DNA from: Ypsolopha sequella
Lineage: Eukaryota; Arthropoda; Insecta; Lepidoptera; Ypsolophidae
Direction of reading: 5' to 3'
Assembly (NCBI GenBank): GCA_934047225.1
Contig: OW203993.1
Coordinates: 27,480,069 to 27,544,068, forward strand
Length of the DNA: 64,000 nucleotides
Within the stretch, counting starts at the first letter, position 1. Each line of letters opens with the position of its first letter. The notes beneath the pieces were generated by a model. It was not told where the DNA came from, did no database searches, and was given only the letters and a program-made list of their open reading frames with translations. Of this stretch, positions 1 through 10,922 are shown piece after piece. A program made the translations under genes and the position numbers.

Positions 1-48
1 ATTCAGTTAACAAGTTACGTTACACAGAATGAACTTACGAAATTATCA

Positions 49-738
49 TTGCATAACTTGATAAATGATTATAAAAAAGAAGGTAACGACACGAACAGTG
101 CACAAGGCTTCATCGATTATTGTACAACAAAACAAACACCAGAAAAGTGTTCAAAAATAGAACAAGAAACTCTATCTCAAGCTCAGTCTCCTTTATGGCA
201 TGAGATGCGATATTGCAGAATAACCGCGTCAAAAATACACGACGCCGCCCATTGCAAAACCCCTGATGGTTCATTAGTTGAGCAAATATTCGGTGCAACC
301 ATACCAGAAACTCCTGCAATGCGAAGAGGCAAAGTACTGGAACCTGATGTTAGGGCAAAAGTAGCAAAATTGAGAAAATTTGTAATCGAAAATGGTGGGC
401 TGTTTTTGAAAAGTGATTGGCCTATTTTAGGTGCATCTCCTGATGGCTTAACACAAGAATATGTCATAGAAATAAAATGTCCCATGACCACACAAGGCAA
501 AGAAAGCTTTATTAAAAATAATCGTCTCACAAACAAATCAAAAGGTCAAATCCAGCTGCAAATGTTTTTTTGCAACAAAACTAAAGGGCTTTTTTGTGTT
601 GCTGATAAGAATTTTGAAGCTAACAAAGAAGTAGAAATCTTTGAAGAAGATTTTGATGAAATTTACTGCAAAGATCTTTTGGAAAAGTCAACAAGTTTTT
701 GGAAACACTCAGTCTTTCCTAAATTGGTCAAAACTTAG
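49..738 (+). CDS. YqaJ-like exonuclease encoded by ISL2EU element
   Basis: A 229-residue nuclease of the YqaJ / lambda-exonuclease fold (PD-(D/E)XK superfamily). Such enzymes digest DNA ends and are a second protein of ISL2EU transposons, presumably helping excision or repair. Visible motifs are RITAS near residue 57, RGKVLEPD at 93-100 (the conserved Glu), LGASPDG at 127-133 with Asp132, EIK at 141-143 as the catalytic E-x-K, and the following Gln-rich strand IQLQ at 168-171. The first Met is 48 bases into the window. Upstream bases are too few to exclude a longer N-terminus or an upstream exon. The gene ends 51 bases from the stop of the convergent transposase gene. No frameshift or internal stop is seen. 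Confidence 0.8.
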   Translation: MHNLINDYKKEGNDTNSAQGFIDYCTTKQTPEKCSKIEQETLSQAQSPLWHEMRYCRITASKIHDAAHCKTPDGSLVEQIFGATIPETPAMRRGKVLEPDVRAKVAKLRKFVIENGGLFLKSDWPILGASPDGLTQEYVIEIKCPMTTQGKESFIKNNRLTNKSKGQIQLQMFFCNKTKGLFCVADKNFEANKEVEIFEEDFDEIYCKDLLEKSTSFWKHSVFPKLVKT

Positions 739-789
739 GTTAAGGTATAAAAATAAACAGATGGCTTAAGATATAAATATTGTTTTATT

Positions 790-2796
790 TTAAACTTGGT
801 TTCTAAATAAGCATTCTTGAAGATTAACTACTCCACAAGCAGATGTCACAACATAGTCTAATATTCTAACATAATCAATGTCAACACATGCATGAGGTGC
901 AATCATTTCAAACTCCCTTAAACGCCCTATACTTCTCTCGACGTGTACTCGAAGGGCCGCTATTCTTTTAGTTTCTAAAACTTCTTCTTTACTTAGTTTT
1001 GATCCCGAATCAACGCTAGGAGGCCTTAAAAGTTTGCAACCTTGACGTTCAAGTAAATGAGCTATATTCTTAAATCCCCTATCAGCCATCACTACGTCAC
1101 CGGGGGATAACATCTGAAGAAAACCGCAGTCTTCAAAGATAAGGGCGTCCGATGTCCTTCCTCCATAACCTTCGGATATGAAGTTTATAAGTCCATTAGG
1201 TGTTATCGATATTAGATATTTTATAGTATTCGCATTTTTATATTGTGACCACGTCAGCGCCTGATGTACTGCTGAGCTAGGTTTCTCGATTTGAATTTCT
1301 AAACAATCTATGATGCTGACGACTGTTGAATAACGCCTCCTAAAAGGTATCGGAAGATTTGAGCGAATATCGTCGCGAGGAGGAATAAAAATCAGTTTCT
1401 CCATGCATTGAGCAACCTTAGGTATTGTTTCTTTGAAATGTCTGGCGACTGTAGATTCCGAAACTCCAAATTGAACAGCAAGCACGGAATTCGGTTCACG
1501 CCATCTCAGTTTTTTCAAGCTCAATAATACATCCATCAGAGGTCTCTCAGTAGATTCACTCAAATATTCTAAACAGAAATACACTTGCGATGGTAATCCG
1601 AGAAAAAGCTTAGGTTCTCTAGATATAGACATTAAAGTTCCTTTTTGCATGTGTTCCTTAAATAACTCAGTATCTACTTGTCGTTTCATTTCACAGGCGT
1701 CAGTATTTACACTGAATCCACTTAGGCTCGCAGAAACTGATGAGGTATTAGAGTAAGATGTGAAGCTATCATGCATTGGTTCCCGATGATGATCCCGACG
1801 ATGTTCTTTTGGTTTCACCGTTTTTATTTTAAGAGCAAACTCTTCAACCCGGTCAAAACCGGCGTCAGTATTAATGCCCTTGCTTCGAACTTTTGGCTTT
1901 ATATTAACTTGCACTGCGAGTGATTTATATTTAGGATCATTGTGTAGATTTGCCGCATTATCTTCTTCAAGCGGGTTTATAGCCTCTGTATCATTTGAAT
2001 TAAAATCAATCGTTTCACACGCCACGAACTCTTCTTGTGTTATTAGGTTTTCATGACCAACTTCCGGATTAAGCACTCTTTCAAAGTACTCAATCTGCTG
2101 TCTTTTTTTATATCCAGTCCGTTCTACAACGGCGTTATCCTTTCTTTGGCAGTCAAATTTATGCGGCAGAACTCCTTTTTTTAGTCTTAGTTGACCACCC
2201 ATCAATCGGTACCTTATATAATTTTCCATGTCATTTTCGACCTGTAAAAAGTAAAAACAGATTAAAGATTCTTTATTTTATTTTTAAATAATACTTTACT
2301 TACTGAGAAAAGCAGATCCAAAAAATAGGTCCTACAGCAAAGAAATTAAAATTCGAATCATTACCTATTGTTGATAGGTATTCATTATCGTAGATAAAAA
2401 TGCGGTAGTCTCCCGGACTACAAATATCATACCTACGTTGATTATTGTTTATTGTTATTACCTCATACGATTGTGTTAAGGTTGAGACAATATGACATAA
2501 AAGGATTAAGTTTTAAGGTTTTTGATTCCATTGATCGATAAAATAGGTGACATTTACTCAATAATACGAGGAAATAGGTATACGTCAAGTATAAGGTATA
2601 ACGTAGGAAAGGTACTTACGTCGAAATGATCTTCGCAACAGTAATGAGTACTTTTGCTTGATAAAGGATCTCTCTTCATAACACTACACCACTTTTTTCT
2701 AGCTTTTTTGTCTGTTGGAACATGAAAAAATAGTTTGTCGGGCGTACTACTACTTGTACTCTTGCACTTTGGCACGACACAATATTTGTAAGACAT
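790..2796 (-). CDS. THAP-domain DDE_4 transposase of ISL2EU, two exons
   Basis: The gene has two exons, 2620-2796 and 790-2241, joined across a 378-bp GT-AG intron in phase 0. The predicted protein is 542 residues. Exon 1 is a THAP zinc finger: Cys6, Cys11, Trp36, Cys54 and His57 fit C-x4-C...W...C-x2-H. The rest of the domain (LKKGVLPHKF, corresponding to the AVPTIF box) is in exon 2, so the splice is well supported. In exon 2, counting from its internal Met at 2229, the catalytic residues are Asp308 (IIDCLEI), Asp382 (MADRGF) and Glu431 (HVERSIGR), after a helix-turn-helix-like stretch (FGVSESTVARHF). The protein should bind the transposon ends and cut and join them. No breaks are seen. Confidence 0.87.
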
Positions 2797-2935
2797 TTTT
2801 AAGGATATTGATACACAACAATAAATCTATAACAAAGCGACCGTGACAAGCACAGCTCAAGAACTGCGCGGGAAACAGAGTACACCTACAGAACTGAAGA
2901 GCGCGTGCGGGGTCGCGCCCCGGGTATGTGTGGGA

Positions 2936-2943
2936 TGACGTCA
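2936..2943. promoter_or_regulatory. CRE-like TGACGTCA palindrome upstream of the THAP transposase
   Basis: The palindrome TGACGTCA sits about 140 bases upstream of the transposase ATG inside a short GC-rich island in AT-rich DNA. It matches the ATF/CREB site. A promoter role is inferred from position only. Confidence 0.35.
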
Positions 2944-3107
2944 CGCGCTCGCGGCTGGTACTGGCGGGCGTTATTTGAACTGCTACAGTAAAATTGCTGT
3001 ACTTTCGACATTTCTTGTCCGATTTGGATATTTTTTTCACCATAAGTCATGTTTTTTTTACTGTCATCGATCTACATACTTAACAAAAATCGTGACTCTT
3101 CCTCATT

Positions 3108-3570
3108 GCTTCTGCCTTTCCCGGAGTTGCTGATCTAACAAACATTGATGACATACAACTGCTTGATGACCAGTGGCGTTTCCAGCTTCAGCGATACTAC
3201 CGGAAGAAATCAATTCTGAACAATAAACCGATGTATTTTGGAATAAATTATACCAGTGGCATAATTTGACAAACCAAAGGCCGTTTAAAGAATTATCAAA
3301 ATTTGCCCTAGATTGCTTAGTTTTTCCACATGCTAATGCCGACTGCGAAAGAATATTCAGCAAAGTCAACCTAACGAAGACTAAAATAAGAAACAAACTG
3401 GCAACACAATCTATAGACGCCATTTTGTTGTCTTGTGACGCTATCAAAGTCGGTAGCAAAAGTGGGAATTGATTGTACCGATTTTATTCCTAGTGAGGAT
3501 ATGCTAAAGAGATTAAATTCTCAGCACCTTGAATCTAATATGCAAGAGCTAGTATACATAGAAGAGTAAA
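3108..3570 (+). pseudogene. hAT transposase C-terminal remnant
   Basis: Translated pieces match the end of a hAT transposase. The piece at 3266-3472 contains the dimerisation motif (ANADCERIFSKVNLTKTKIRN), equivalent to the usual S-x-x-E-R-x-F-S block. An upstream piece (about 3112-3265, with VADLTNIDDIQLLDDQW) is in another frame and ends in a stop, so at least one frameshift separates them. No N-terminal BED finger or catalytic core is present nearby. This is a dead fragment unrelated to the intact hAT at 9865-13752. Confidence 0.65.
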
Positions 3571-3765
3571 TTTTTTTTAATGTTGAGTTTAGATATTTTA
3601 ACTACCTATTGTTACTTACATTAATAATAAAAAGTACTATAATTTTGTACAAAATACTATCCTTTTTGTATTTTTGTGCTATCTTTTTCAACGCACCTAA
3701 ATCCAACCCTCTGAAGTAGCTGTAGACTAAGTAGGTAGGTATTGTAGTATATTTTTAATTCCTAT

Positions 3766-4002
3766 CAGTGTTGCCAGACACACTGTAATTACAGTAGATC
3801 TACTGTAATTTAACACGAGCTACTGTACACTGTAGCACTTAATAAAATTACAGTGTATGGAGACACTGTAAAAAGTCACATAAGTTAGTTGAAAATGGCG
3901 AATAATATGAAAATGAAATGAATTCTACTGTAATTTGGTCCCAAACACTGTAATTTTGAGCCCTCAAAACTGTAATATGAGTTTCCTCATCTGGCAACAC
4001 TG
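3766..4002. mobile_element. Small MITE with CAGTGTTGCCAG inverted ends
   Basis: The 237-bp unit starts CAGTGTTGCCAG and ends CTGGCAACACTG, perfect 12-bp inverted repeats. The interior repeats ACTGTAAT motifs in both orientations. It has no coding capacity. Similar ends recur singly near 26861, 27195 and 36448, so this is probably a dispersed family. No clear target duplication is visible. Confidence 0.6.
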
Positions 4003-4110
4003 ATTCCCATAGACAATAATTTTCCGACCCACAACACACACAACCCACTTTTCTTTTAATATCACTTGACGCTGGCAAAACTGACCTTTAAAAAAGGAGT
4101 CCGTACTTGC

Positions 4111-4113
<3 letters not shown>

Positions 4114-4152
<39 letters not shown>
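4114..4152. repeat. Poly(A) tract of 39 bases
   Basis: An uninterrupted A run follows a short stretch without recognisable coding sequence. It may be the tail of a retroposed copy, or just a mononucleotide repeat. Confidence 0.6.
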
Positions 4153-4154
<2 letters not shown>

Positions 4155-5569
4155 CTGATTTAGTTTAGGTTACAATATTGATCTGCAACTGCAACTGCAA
4201 TCTTCATTTTGTTGTTTTCTGGGTTAGAATGTCGTTAAAGTGGATACAATTTTCTGCGAAGGTTGAAGGATTTCTAGGTTGTCATAAAAATAACCACGAA
4301 GGTTATGTATGTATGGCGGTGGCTCCATTACGTTCTGTGACTCCTCATACCTAACCTGCGCTGAAGAATTTCTGAAGTTCAAGTGTCGATTAGGGGATCC
4401 AGGACGATGTGTTCAAGTCTGTTGAACCACTTGGGTCTTTTCTCTTTCTCTTTCTGGAAACCAGTGCTCCATCCAGCCATTTGCAATTGAATATATTTTC
4501 ATCAATTTATTTTGCTTGCCCTGCATTCTTATGCACATATGACGCGTTTAAAACCCCCGTTGCTCACCCAGCAGGTACTTATTTCGAAGTCGGAGCGTAT
4601 TATTGTCAAAAATGAGTGTGTTGTTCCTCTTGTGTAATCATGTCTGAATATTGGGCCTTTGTTTCTTTGAACAGACAAGTTTCCTTGATTCTGGACACTA
4701 AACTGCACAGTATGTTCAGATATTGTAATAATAGTTTGTCTAAGTACATGTCATTAGCATGGTTTCCATTAGATTGGTTACACTGGATATTAAAGCCGAT
4801 TCTGAAGGCTTTAGTTTTAGTGCTGTCATAACTAAATTTTCTTCATTGTGAAATAGTTCATAAGTTAAGAACAAAAGCTAAATTACTTAAGTTTTGACAG
4901 CACTAAAACTAAAATGAAAGCCTTCAGAATCGGCATTAATGGGAACAGTTTAAAGGGTTGGGGCGTTGCGGTATTGTGCCCCCTTACCAATATTCCGAGT
5001 TTTTGTCCCAGTCATTCCAGTCGGCTTCTCAAAAGTCCTGGTAAACAATCTACGTTCAAAATGCAACATTTGTCTGTATGTTCGATTAAATCAAGGCAGT
5101 TTTAAAAATGAATTGAGTGTTCAATTGTCTTGTGCCAATTGACTACACTGGTCATAAGTTGAGAGTTACTCAGTAGACAAAACAGTGCAGTTCGCTTTCA
5201 AATAGCAATTACTGAATGCATAATTCGATTCAATAAAAATAAAAAATGAAAAATGAAATGAAAATTCAAATTTAATCTTAAGGTAAAAAAATGGAAATTT
5301 TATAATATATAATACAAATAGGAAACCAGAGACAAAAAAAAAACAGCTATTTGATTGCCACATTACTTAAATTATTGTTTATGCATAAGTAAATTTGTGG
5401 CAATTTAATTGGTATTTGTCTCAGTCAATACCTAATATTGAGCCAACCATCTAGTTGATTGTCCTGTTGGCAAAAAAAATAAACTAGGTGGTGTTTAAGA
5501 CATTAATAGATTGGTGTTATCAGATTGCTATCATATTACATCACATTTTCTGACTGAGATACCTATAGG
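4153..5569. other. AT-rich non-coding stretch with one hairpin
   Basis: Apart from the foldback at 4795-4934, no protein similarity, RNA gene or element end was recognised. Open frames here are short and lack family motifs. Confidence 0.4.
4795..4934. repeat. Inverted repeat with about 34-bp arms
   Basis: The left arm at 4795-4828 (GCCGATTCTGAAGGCTTTAG onward) is the reverse complement of 4895-4934 apart from a short insertion. The loop is about 66 bases. It looks like a foldback or the core of an old MITE. Confidence 0.6.
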
Positions 5570-6425
5570 TCAAATTGACAAATCTTTGGCTATAAACATG
5601 ACATGGTGCTGCTAGTCCGTCAATCAGTGCTCTTAGAAAACTTATGAAGGTCACATGGCCTTGTGTGAAAAAGTGTGAGCTCCTAGTGTACCGGGGGAGC
5701 CACTGGTGATACTGGGTGGGCATTCTCTAAATAGAGTTGTCAATTTTGGATATCTAGGTCAATATGTCACCGATGATCTATTTGATATTATGGATATGGA
5801 GAGGCAGCGCAGGGCATTGGCGGTCCGGTGTAATATGCTTGATTTGATGATGATTTAGAGATGGGACGCCTGCTGGGCACAGGCGGATGGTCGGCTCTCC
5901 AGTTGGAGCTATTCCATCCAATTCCCGTTGCTTGGAGCTTTGGTATCCTATCGTCTCAGTTGCATTCCTTCCTCAAATCTTCCGTAATATGCTTGCCCGC
6001 AGGTTTGCACATTGCTCCAGCGAAGTAAAGCTTAAGCTGTTTAAAGCTTTTTCACAGTTATTTTATATGTGCAACCTGTGGGTCAACTACACCCAGAAAA
6101 CCTACAACGCCTTGCATGTCCAATATAATAACGGATTCAGGATACTGTTGGGGCTGCCGCGATATTGTAGTGCATCAGGTATGTTTGCAGAGGCAGCGGT
6201 TGATGATTTTTACTGCATAGTAAGGAAAAGGGTAATCTCCTATCCATTCTCAGGTACAAGCTGGATAGCCCCATATTCGAGCACTGGATGGTTATCCACC
6301 TTGCTTCAAATAAAAATGTTAATAAATTAAATTAAATTGTTTGTTACTAACCTTAGCATATAAGAAAAATTTTTACAAAATTATTCCTAATGGATTTTAA
6401 TAATCTGAAATAAAATGTATTCTAT
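5570..6425 (+). pseudogene. Non-LTR retrotransposon RT C-terminal fragment
   Basis: Translated pieces match the end of a LINE reverse transcriptase: VKKCELLVY, FGYLGQYVTDDL, LARRFAHCSSEVKLKLFKAF, NNGFRILLGLPRYCSASGMF. The frame is broken by stops in the first part and by a 142-bp insertion at 5842-5983. The 3' side runs into AT-rich DNA and ends with TTCTA repeats near 6418-6435, a typical LINE tail. Catalytic RT motifs are missing. It is a 5'-truncated copy. Confidence 0.7.
5842..5983. mobile_element. 142-bp insertion with 12-bp target duplication
   Basis: The 12-mer GTAATATGCTTG occurs at 5830-5841 and again at 5984-5995, and the LINE frame resumes correctly (RCNMLARRF) if one copy and the insert are removed. 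The insert has no inverted ends. On the minus strand it ends in ATCATCATCAAAT, suggesting a tiny SINE or a truncated retroposon copied by LINE machinery. Confidence 0.75.
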
Positions 6426-7289
6426 TCTATTCTATAAAGTATCTTTGTTGACAAATCTGATATTGCATTCTGGTTGCAAAAGGGTAATACCAAAAATTTC
6501 ATTTGGTAATTTCAGTTTAATGGTCTTGGACTTAATCGTCAACTGGCGAGCGCGAATCTCGCGAGCGCGCGCGAGTTGGCACTTTTCGATTTTGCCTACT
6601 TTTTTTGTCGTCAACTCGCGCGTCTATATAATTTGATGTTTTAATGTATAGTCAGCTACAAAAACGTTATAACAAATTTAATTTAGTTAGGTACTTACCT
6701 ACTATAAATGTATAAGAAACTTTATGAAATTTGATTTTTAAAATAAAACAAAATATACATCGTTTTGAAATCAGTTTATTATAAATCAACAGGACAAAAT
6801 ATAAATTATTAGTAGTATTTCCCTTACTAATTATCAACAATATCACATTGATTTGAGAATTTGGCTTATTATCTTATTATCTAGTATGTAAATTGTAAAA
6901 AACTAAGTAAATAAAATAGAAACAACGAAAACACTCCCCTCACATACTCGTATACTGAATATTGGTAAGTATAAAATAGTAAAGCTAAACATAGTAATTG
7001 ACAACAAACTGACTTATTATTGCTCCCTAATAAAATCAATCTTAGGAACCATAGAAAGAGTCTTAGAAACTATAAAATCACAGATCACATATGGTTGTAA
7101 ATGATTTTTACAAAAAACGCTAAACACTATCAATAAGTAGATTCATCAATTGGCTAAGTTATTACTGACGACCTACTAATAAAACTAATCACAGACTATA
7201 CAATCACAGATCATGGTTTGTTATAAATGATTTTTATAGCAAACGTTAAAATAAACAGACTATGCTAAATTAAATCAAAAATCACAAGA

Positions 7290-8656
7290 TCAAAAGTTCG
7301 ATACATAAGTCAATATTATAACCCCATGGATAAATTCGTTAACAGTGTTGGTAATGTGCTCGTCAATAGCACAAGTTTCTTTACATTTTGCAGTTATATT
7401 AGACTTCTTTAAGTATAAAGTCTGATAATAATTATCTTCTTCTTTTAAGATGGTCAAAAAATGTGCAATACTTTTGGGTTTGCTATTAATTTTTTTATTT
7501 ACCGTAGAATGCCAGCTCTCAACCATGTTCGTAGTGCGGTGTTGGCTAAAATTACAAGACCATTTGTCTGCGAAAATGGAAGTCTCATTCAACCAAGTTC
7601 TTACAAAATAATCATTAAATTTTACAATATTTTTATCATTCGGACATTGAGACATAATATACAACCAACCATTCTCAACAGCTTCTTTGGGCAAATGTGC
7701 CAAAACAACGCACCTCTTTATATGTTTTCTAAATAGTACAGATTTTGTTATGCCTATTTCGTCAGCTTTCCGCCACAAACTTCGCGAAAAATGAAAGAAA
7801 CACCCTCTAACGCTTGTTTCAGGGAATATGTCTTTGACTGCTAACATTGCAGCCTTCTCGAAGTCTAGTAGAATGGTTTTGGGATTAAACTGAGGAATTT
7901 GGCTCTTGATAAGGCGAAACAAAATTTTGTAAGTTGCTCTTGTTTTGTTACCCAACAACGCATAAATAACGGGTATAATATTATTATGAGTTTTACTACT
8001 TCCTAAATCAACATGTAAAGTGTACAACTGCTGGAAAGGTTTTAAACAAAATTTAAAAGTACCATCGCATAAAATGGTCAAATTTGGTTTTGCTAAAATT
8101 GTTTTACAATTTTCACTAGCGAATATTAAAATTCTATTGATTGTTTGGTAGTCGGCTAGTAAAAAGTTTGCAAATATTTCGGGCACAGTAACATTCTTAA
8201 TCGACTTAAAACATACCTTTCTTACCCCCAATGACTTATTCCGTTTTCGGTAAAATTTGTTTTTAATATTTTTATATGTAGGTATTTTTTTTATGAGGTT
8301 AATTCCTTTATCTTTAAGGGTTGAGACCGTATGTCGAAATGCATTTGGTATGGGTATAGTACAGTCACTTTTTACTTTTTCCATGCACTTGTCGAAGTTA
8401 AGCTCCAGTTCATTTGATACAAAATCAGGCTCACAGTCGTGCTTGTCATCTCGTTTGATGCAGTTATTGCTATCAATAATTAATCTTGCCTTGCAAACAG
8501 TCCTCTTCGAACACCTCCAGATACAGGAACCATCTTTATTTTCTCGGTCTTTATTATATTTGTGTCCTGCACGAAGTAGTATCGAACTTCCTCGCTGAGA
8601 TGTAATGATGTCGTGTCCAGTTACATTTCTGGACGAACCTGCCTGTGGTCCACTTC
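7290..8656 (-). CDS. FLYWCH zinc-finger MULE transposase
   Basis: The open frame (463 residues counted from a Met at 8681) is a Mutator-type transposase. Residues about 21-83 form a FLYWCH-type finger (IWRCSKR...CKARL...HDCEP). The MULE catalytic core shows Asp206 in LCDGTF, Asp273 in LLDFEKAA, the C-x2-H motif GCFFHF at 293-298, and a candidate Glu388 in NMVESWHS. On the minus strand a good acceptor (TTTTTAG) precedes base 8656, so the apparent Met at 8681 may be intronic and the real first exon may lie upstream, unidentified. No internal stop is present. Its role would be to cut and move this element. Confidence 0.85.
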
Positions 8657-9308
8657 CTAAAAATATTGTTTTTAATGACAAACATTTTCTAAAAAGCTAA
8701 ATCACAAAAAAATATAAATTATCTATATAAAAAATGGAAAATCAACGTATATTTTTTACTATGGAATAAATATACTGTGTAAAATTGCCACGTGGTATTT
8801 ATTTTAAAGTGCAATCGCACTATAAGAAAGTAAACGACAATCAAGTTAAAGTGAACAAAACAATTAAGTAACCGATAAACTGCTTAAGGAAACAATTTTT
8901 TCCAAAATTGAACACCCTTGACTGCTTCTGGCAACAATCGTTTCCAACAACCAATTTTTACTAATCGACTTTAAACTTTATGTTGTAGTTCATAGCGGGT
9001 AAAGCCATATGTTAATTCAAAAAAGTAAAATAGTAAGAACAACGAGTTAATCTAAGGTTTAACTAATCAAGATGCCTGATAAAAGTAACAGAACACTTTG
9101 AGAGTATTACCCGAAAAGTTTAATTGTTATAAACTTACCCCCACAGTACATCAAAATCACTAAAAACTTCCACATTTTCACACCAAATGGCATTCTTATA
9201 GACTTAATAAAAACATTTATACTCTGTAAGTATGTTTACTCCGTAAGTGCACTGTAAACGTCAGCTTAGCTTACGTAACACTAACGTCACTAAAATAATA
9301 ACTAGGGT

Positions 9309-9440
9309 GCTTACTCCTGATGAACTTCGAACGGCTAAACGATGTACCCGTCCCTGTCACACACACACATCACTTCCGCCATGTTAGACGTGACAGGTAC
9401 ATCGTTTGTAACTAAGTGCATAAGGAGTAGGCACTCAGTT
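9309..9440. repeat. Hairpin-forming inverted repeat in the 5' region of the MULE
   Basis: GTGCTTACTCCTGATG... at the left pairs with ...GGAGTAGGCAC at the right, and ACGATGTACCCGTCCCTGTCAC pairs with GTGACAGGTACATCGT. It lies upstream of the transposase gene, so it may be a promoter region or an inserted MITE. Confidence 0.55.
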
Positions 9441-9488
9441 TGCAAAATGAATTAGAAAGAGATAGCGCTATGACAGCTATACTGTTGT

Positions 9489-9498
9489 GCGCATGCGC
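9489..9498. promoter_or_regulatory. NRF-1/ewg-like GCGCATGCGC palindrome
   Basis: The palindrome GCGCATGCGC matches the NRF-1 (insect ewg) core site and lies between the MULE transposase gene and its right TIR, where a promoter is expected. The same 10-mer occurs in both LTRs of the retrotransposon at 43679-50571. Confidence 0.35.
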
Positions 9499-9856
9499 GT
9501 TAGACGAGATAGTATGTGTCATTGGATGCGTTCCCCAGGCCTTCTCATTTCGGCCCTCTAAATCGTAATCTAAGTCAGTACTTCACAGAATCAGCTAACG
9601 CGGTCAATAAATAATTATTAATAGTTTTTGTTTTCAATCTCTTTTTATTTGACTGTACTTTACATAGACGCGCGAGTTGACGACAAAAAAAGTAGGTAAA
9701 ATCGAAAAGTGCCAACTCGCGCGCGCTCGCGAGATTCGCGCTCGCCAGTTGACGATTAAGTCAGTGTTTGTATGGTCAGTCGGAGTGTCGATAAGGGGAC
9801 GCGGGGTATGTATAAGGGGGGTATGGTTTGGTAAACAATTGCAATTTGAGTGATGA

Positions 9857-9864
9857 GGTGGGAC
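9857..9864 (+). repeat. Left 8-bp TSD of hAT element
   Basis: GGTGGGAC directly precedes the hAT end TAGGGTTTGCA and is repeated at 13753-13760. Confidence 0.93.
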
Positions 9865-10361
9865 TAGGGTTTGCACTATTCGTTTAATTTTACTATTCGA
9901 ATAAAATGAATACTTCTAGAGCCAAATATTCGAATATTCGGATATTCGAATATTTTTAAACATTGATTGAAAACAATACAATATCAATTCAAAACAAACA
10001 AAAGCAGCTAGACTGTGGTTTGGTTTGATTGCTGCATAATTTTATTCAAATAAAATCAAGTATTTTAATTATTTTTCTTGTTTATTAATTAATAAAAAAC
10101 ATATTTATCGTTTTACAGAGTAACTTTAGGTAAGTAAGTCTTAGCTTAGGGATATGAATGATTAGGATAGGTAATCAGAAAAGTAACTATAAACCTATGA
10201 CCAGTAAGAAGTACCAGCTTAGCTACTTAAAATCTACATCTAGCTAGGGTAAGTAATCTTTAAATTAGGGTCCAGTTTAGGTTTAGGTAGTAGGTACCTG
10301 TTTTATATCACAATCAACATTATTAATTAGTAACTAGTGCAAATAATATTTTAATTAGGAT

Positions 10362-10862
10362 TTAGTTAAGGTTTACTTATTATCATTAATTATCACAATC
10401 AACATTAGTAACTAGAATAAGCAACTAGGGTAAGTTATCTTTTAATTAGGTAGGCTTCAGTTCAGGCTTGCTTAATTAACGTTACACAGTCAACATTATT
10501 AATTTGTACTTAATAGCACTAGATCTAGAATAGCACTAGATCTTCACTAGAACTAGAATAGGAACTTTGGTAACATTTTACATAACATTCAGTTAAGTTT
10601 TATAATCAATAATCTTTTAATTAGGATTTAGTTTAGGTTTACTTATTATTAATAATTATCACAATCAACATTAGTAACTAAGGTAAATTATCTTTTAATT
10701 AGGTAGGCTTCAGTTCAGGCTTGCTTAATTAAAGTAACACAGTCAACATTATTAATTTCTACTTAATAGCACTAGATCCAGAATAGCACTAGATCTTCAC
10801 TAGAACTAGAATAGGAACTTTAGTAACATTTTACATAACATTCAGTTAAGTTTTATAATCAA
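10362..10862. repeat. Two tandem copies of an about 250-bp unit inside the hAT
   Basis: The block starting at GGATTTAGTTAAGGTTTACT (10359) and ending in GTTAAGTTTTATAATCAA is repeated once directly, with small differences. It lies downstream of the transposase stop, so it is 3' non-coding or subterminal DNA. Confidence 0.8.
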
Positions 10863-10922
10863 AACAAATCGTCTTCCTTTTAGACTCAAACATAAACATT
10901 ACAAATTAACAATGTGTCTATT

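Larger units (their letters stand above)
1..3000. mobile_element. ISL2EU-type DNA transposon (PIF/Harbinger-ISL2EU-Spy group), left end outside window
   Basis: Two convergent genes lie together here: a YqaJ-like exonuclease on the plus strand and a THAP plus DDE_4 transposase on the minus strand. This gene pair is the known hallmark of ISL2EU elements. Both reading frames are open, so the copy could be young. The left terminus lies before base 1, so no inverted repeats or target duplication could be checked, and the right limit is approximate. The base composition changes after the GC-rich block at 2870-2965, which probably holds the transposase promoter. Confidence 0.8.
6529..9762. mobile_element. 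Mutator-like (MULE) transposon with 99-bp TIRs
   Basis: The ends 6529-6627 and 9664-9762 are inverted repeats of 99 bp that differ at one base by eye. They contain GCGAGCGCGAATCTCGCGAG-like palindromic blocks. The 3234-bp element encodes one open FLYWCH/MULE transposase on the minus strand. Long nearly identical TIRs plus an open frame suggest a young copy. A 9-bp target duplication, expected for Mutator, was not recognised with these boundaries. The flank after 6627 and the region 8657-9663 are otherwise non-coding. Confidence 0.85.

Noticed and set aside
49..738. Phage or viral origin for the YqaJ nuclease
   Set aside because: The adjacent THAP/DDE transposase and the known ISL2EU gene pair explain it better.
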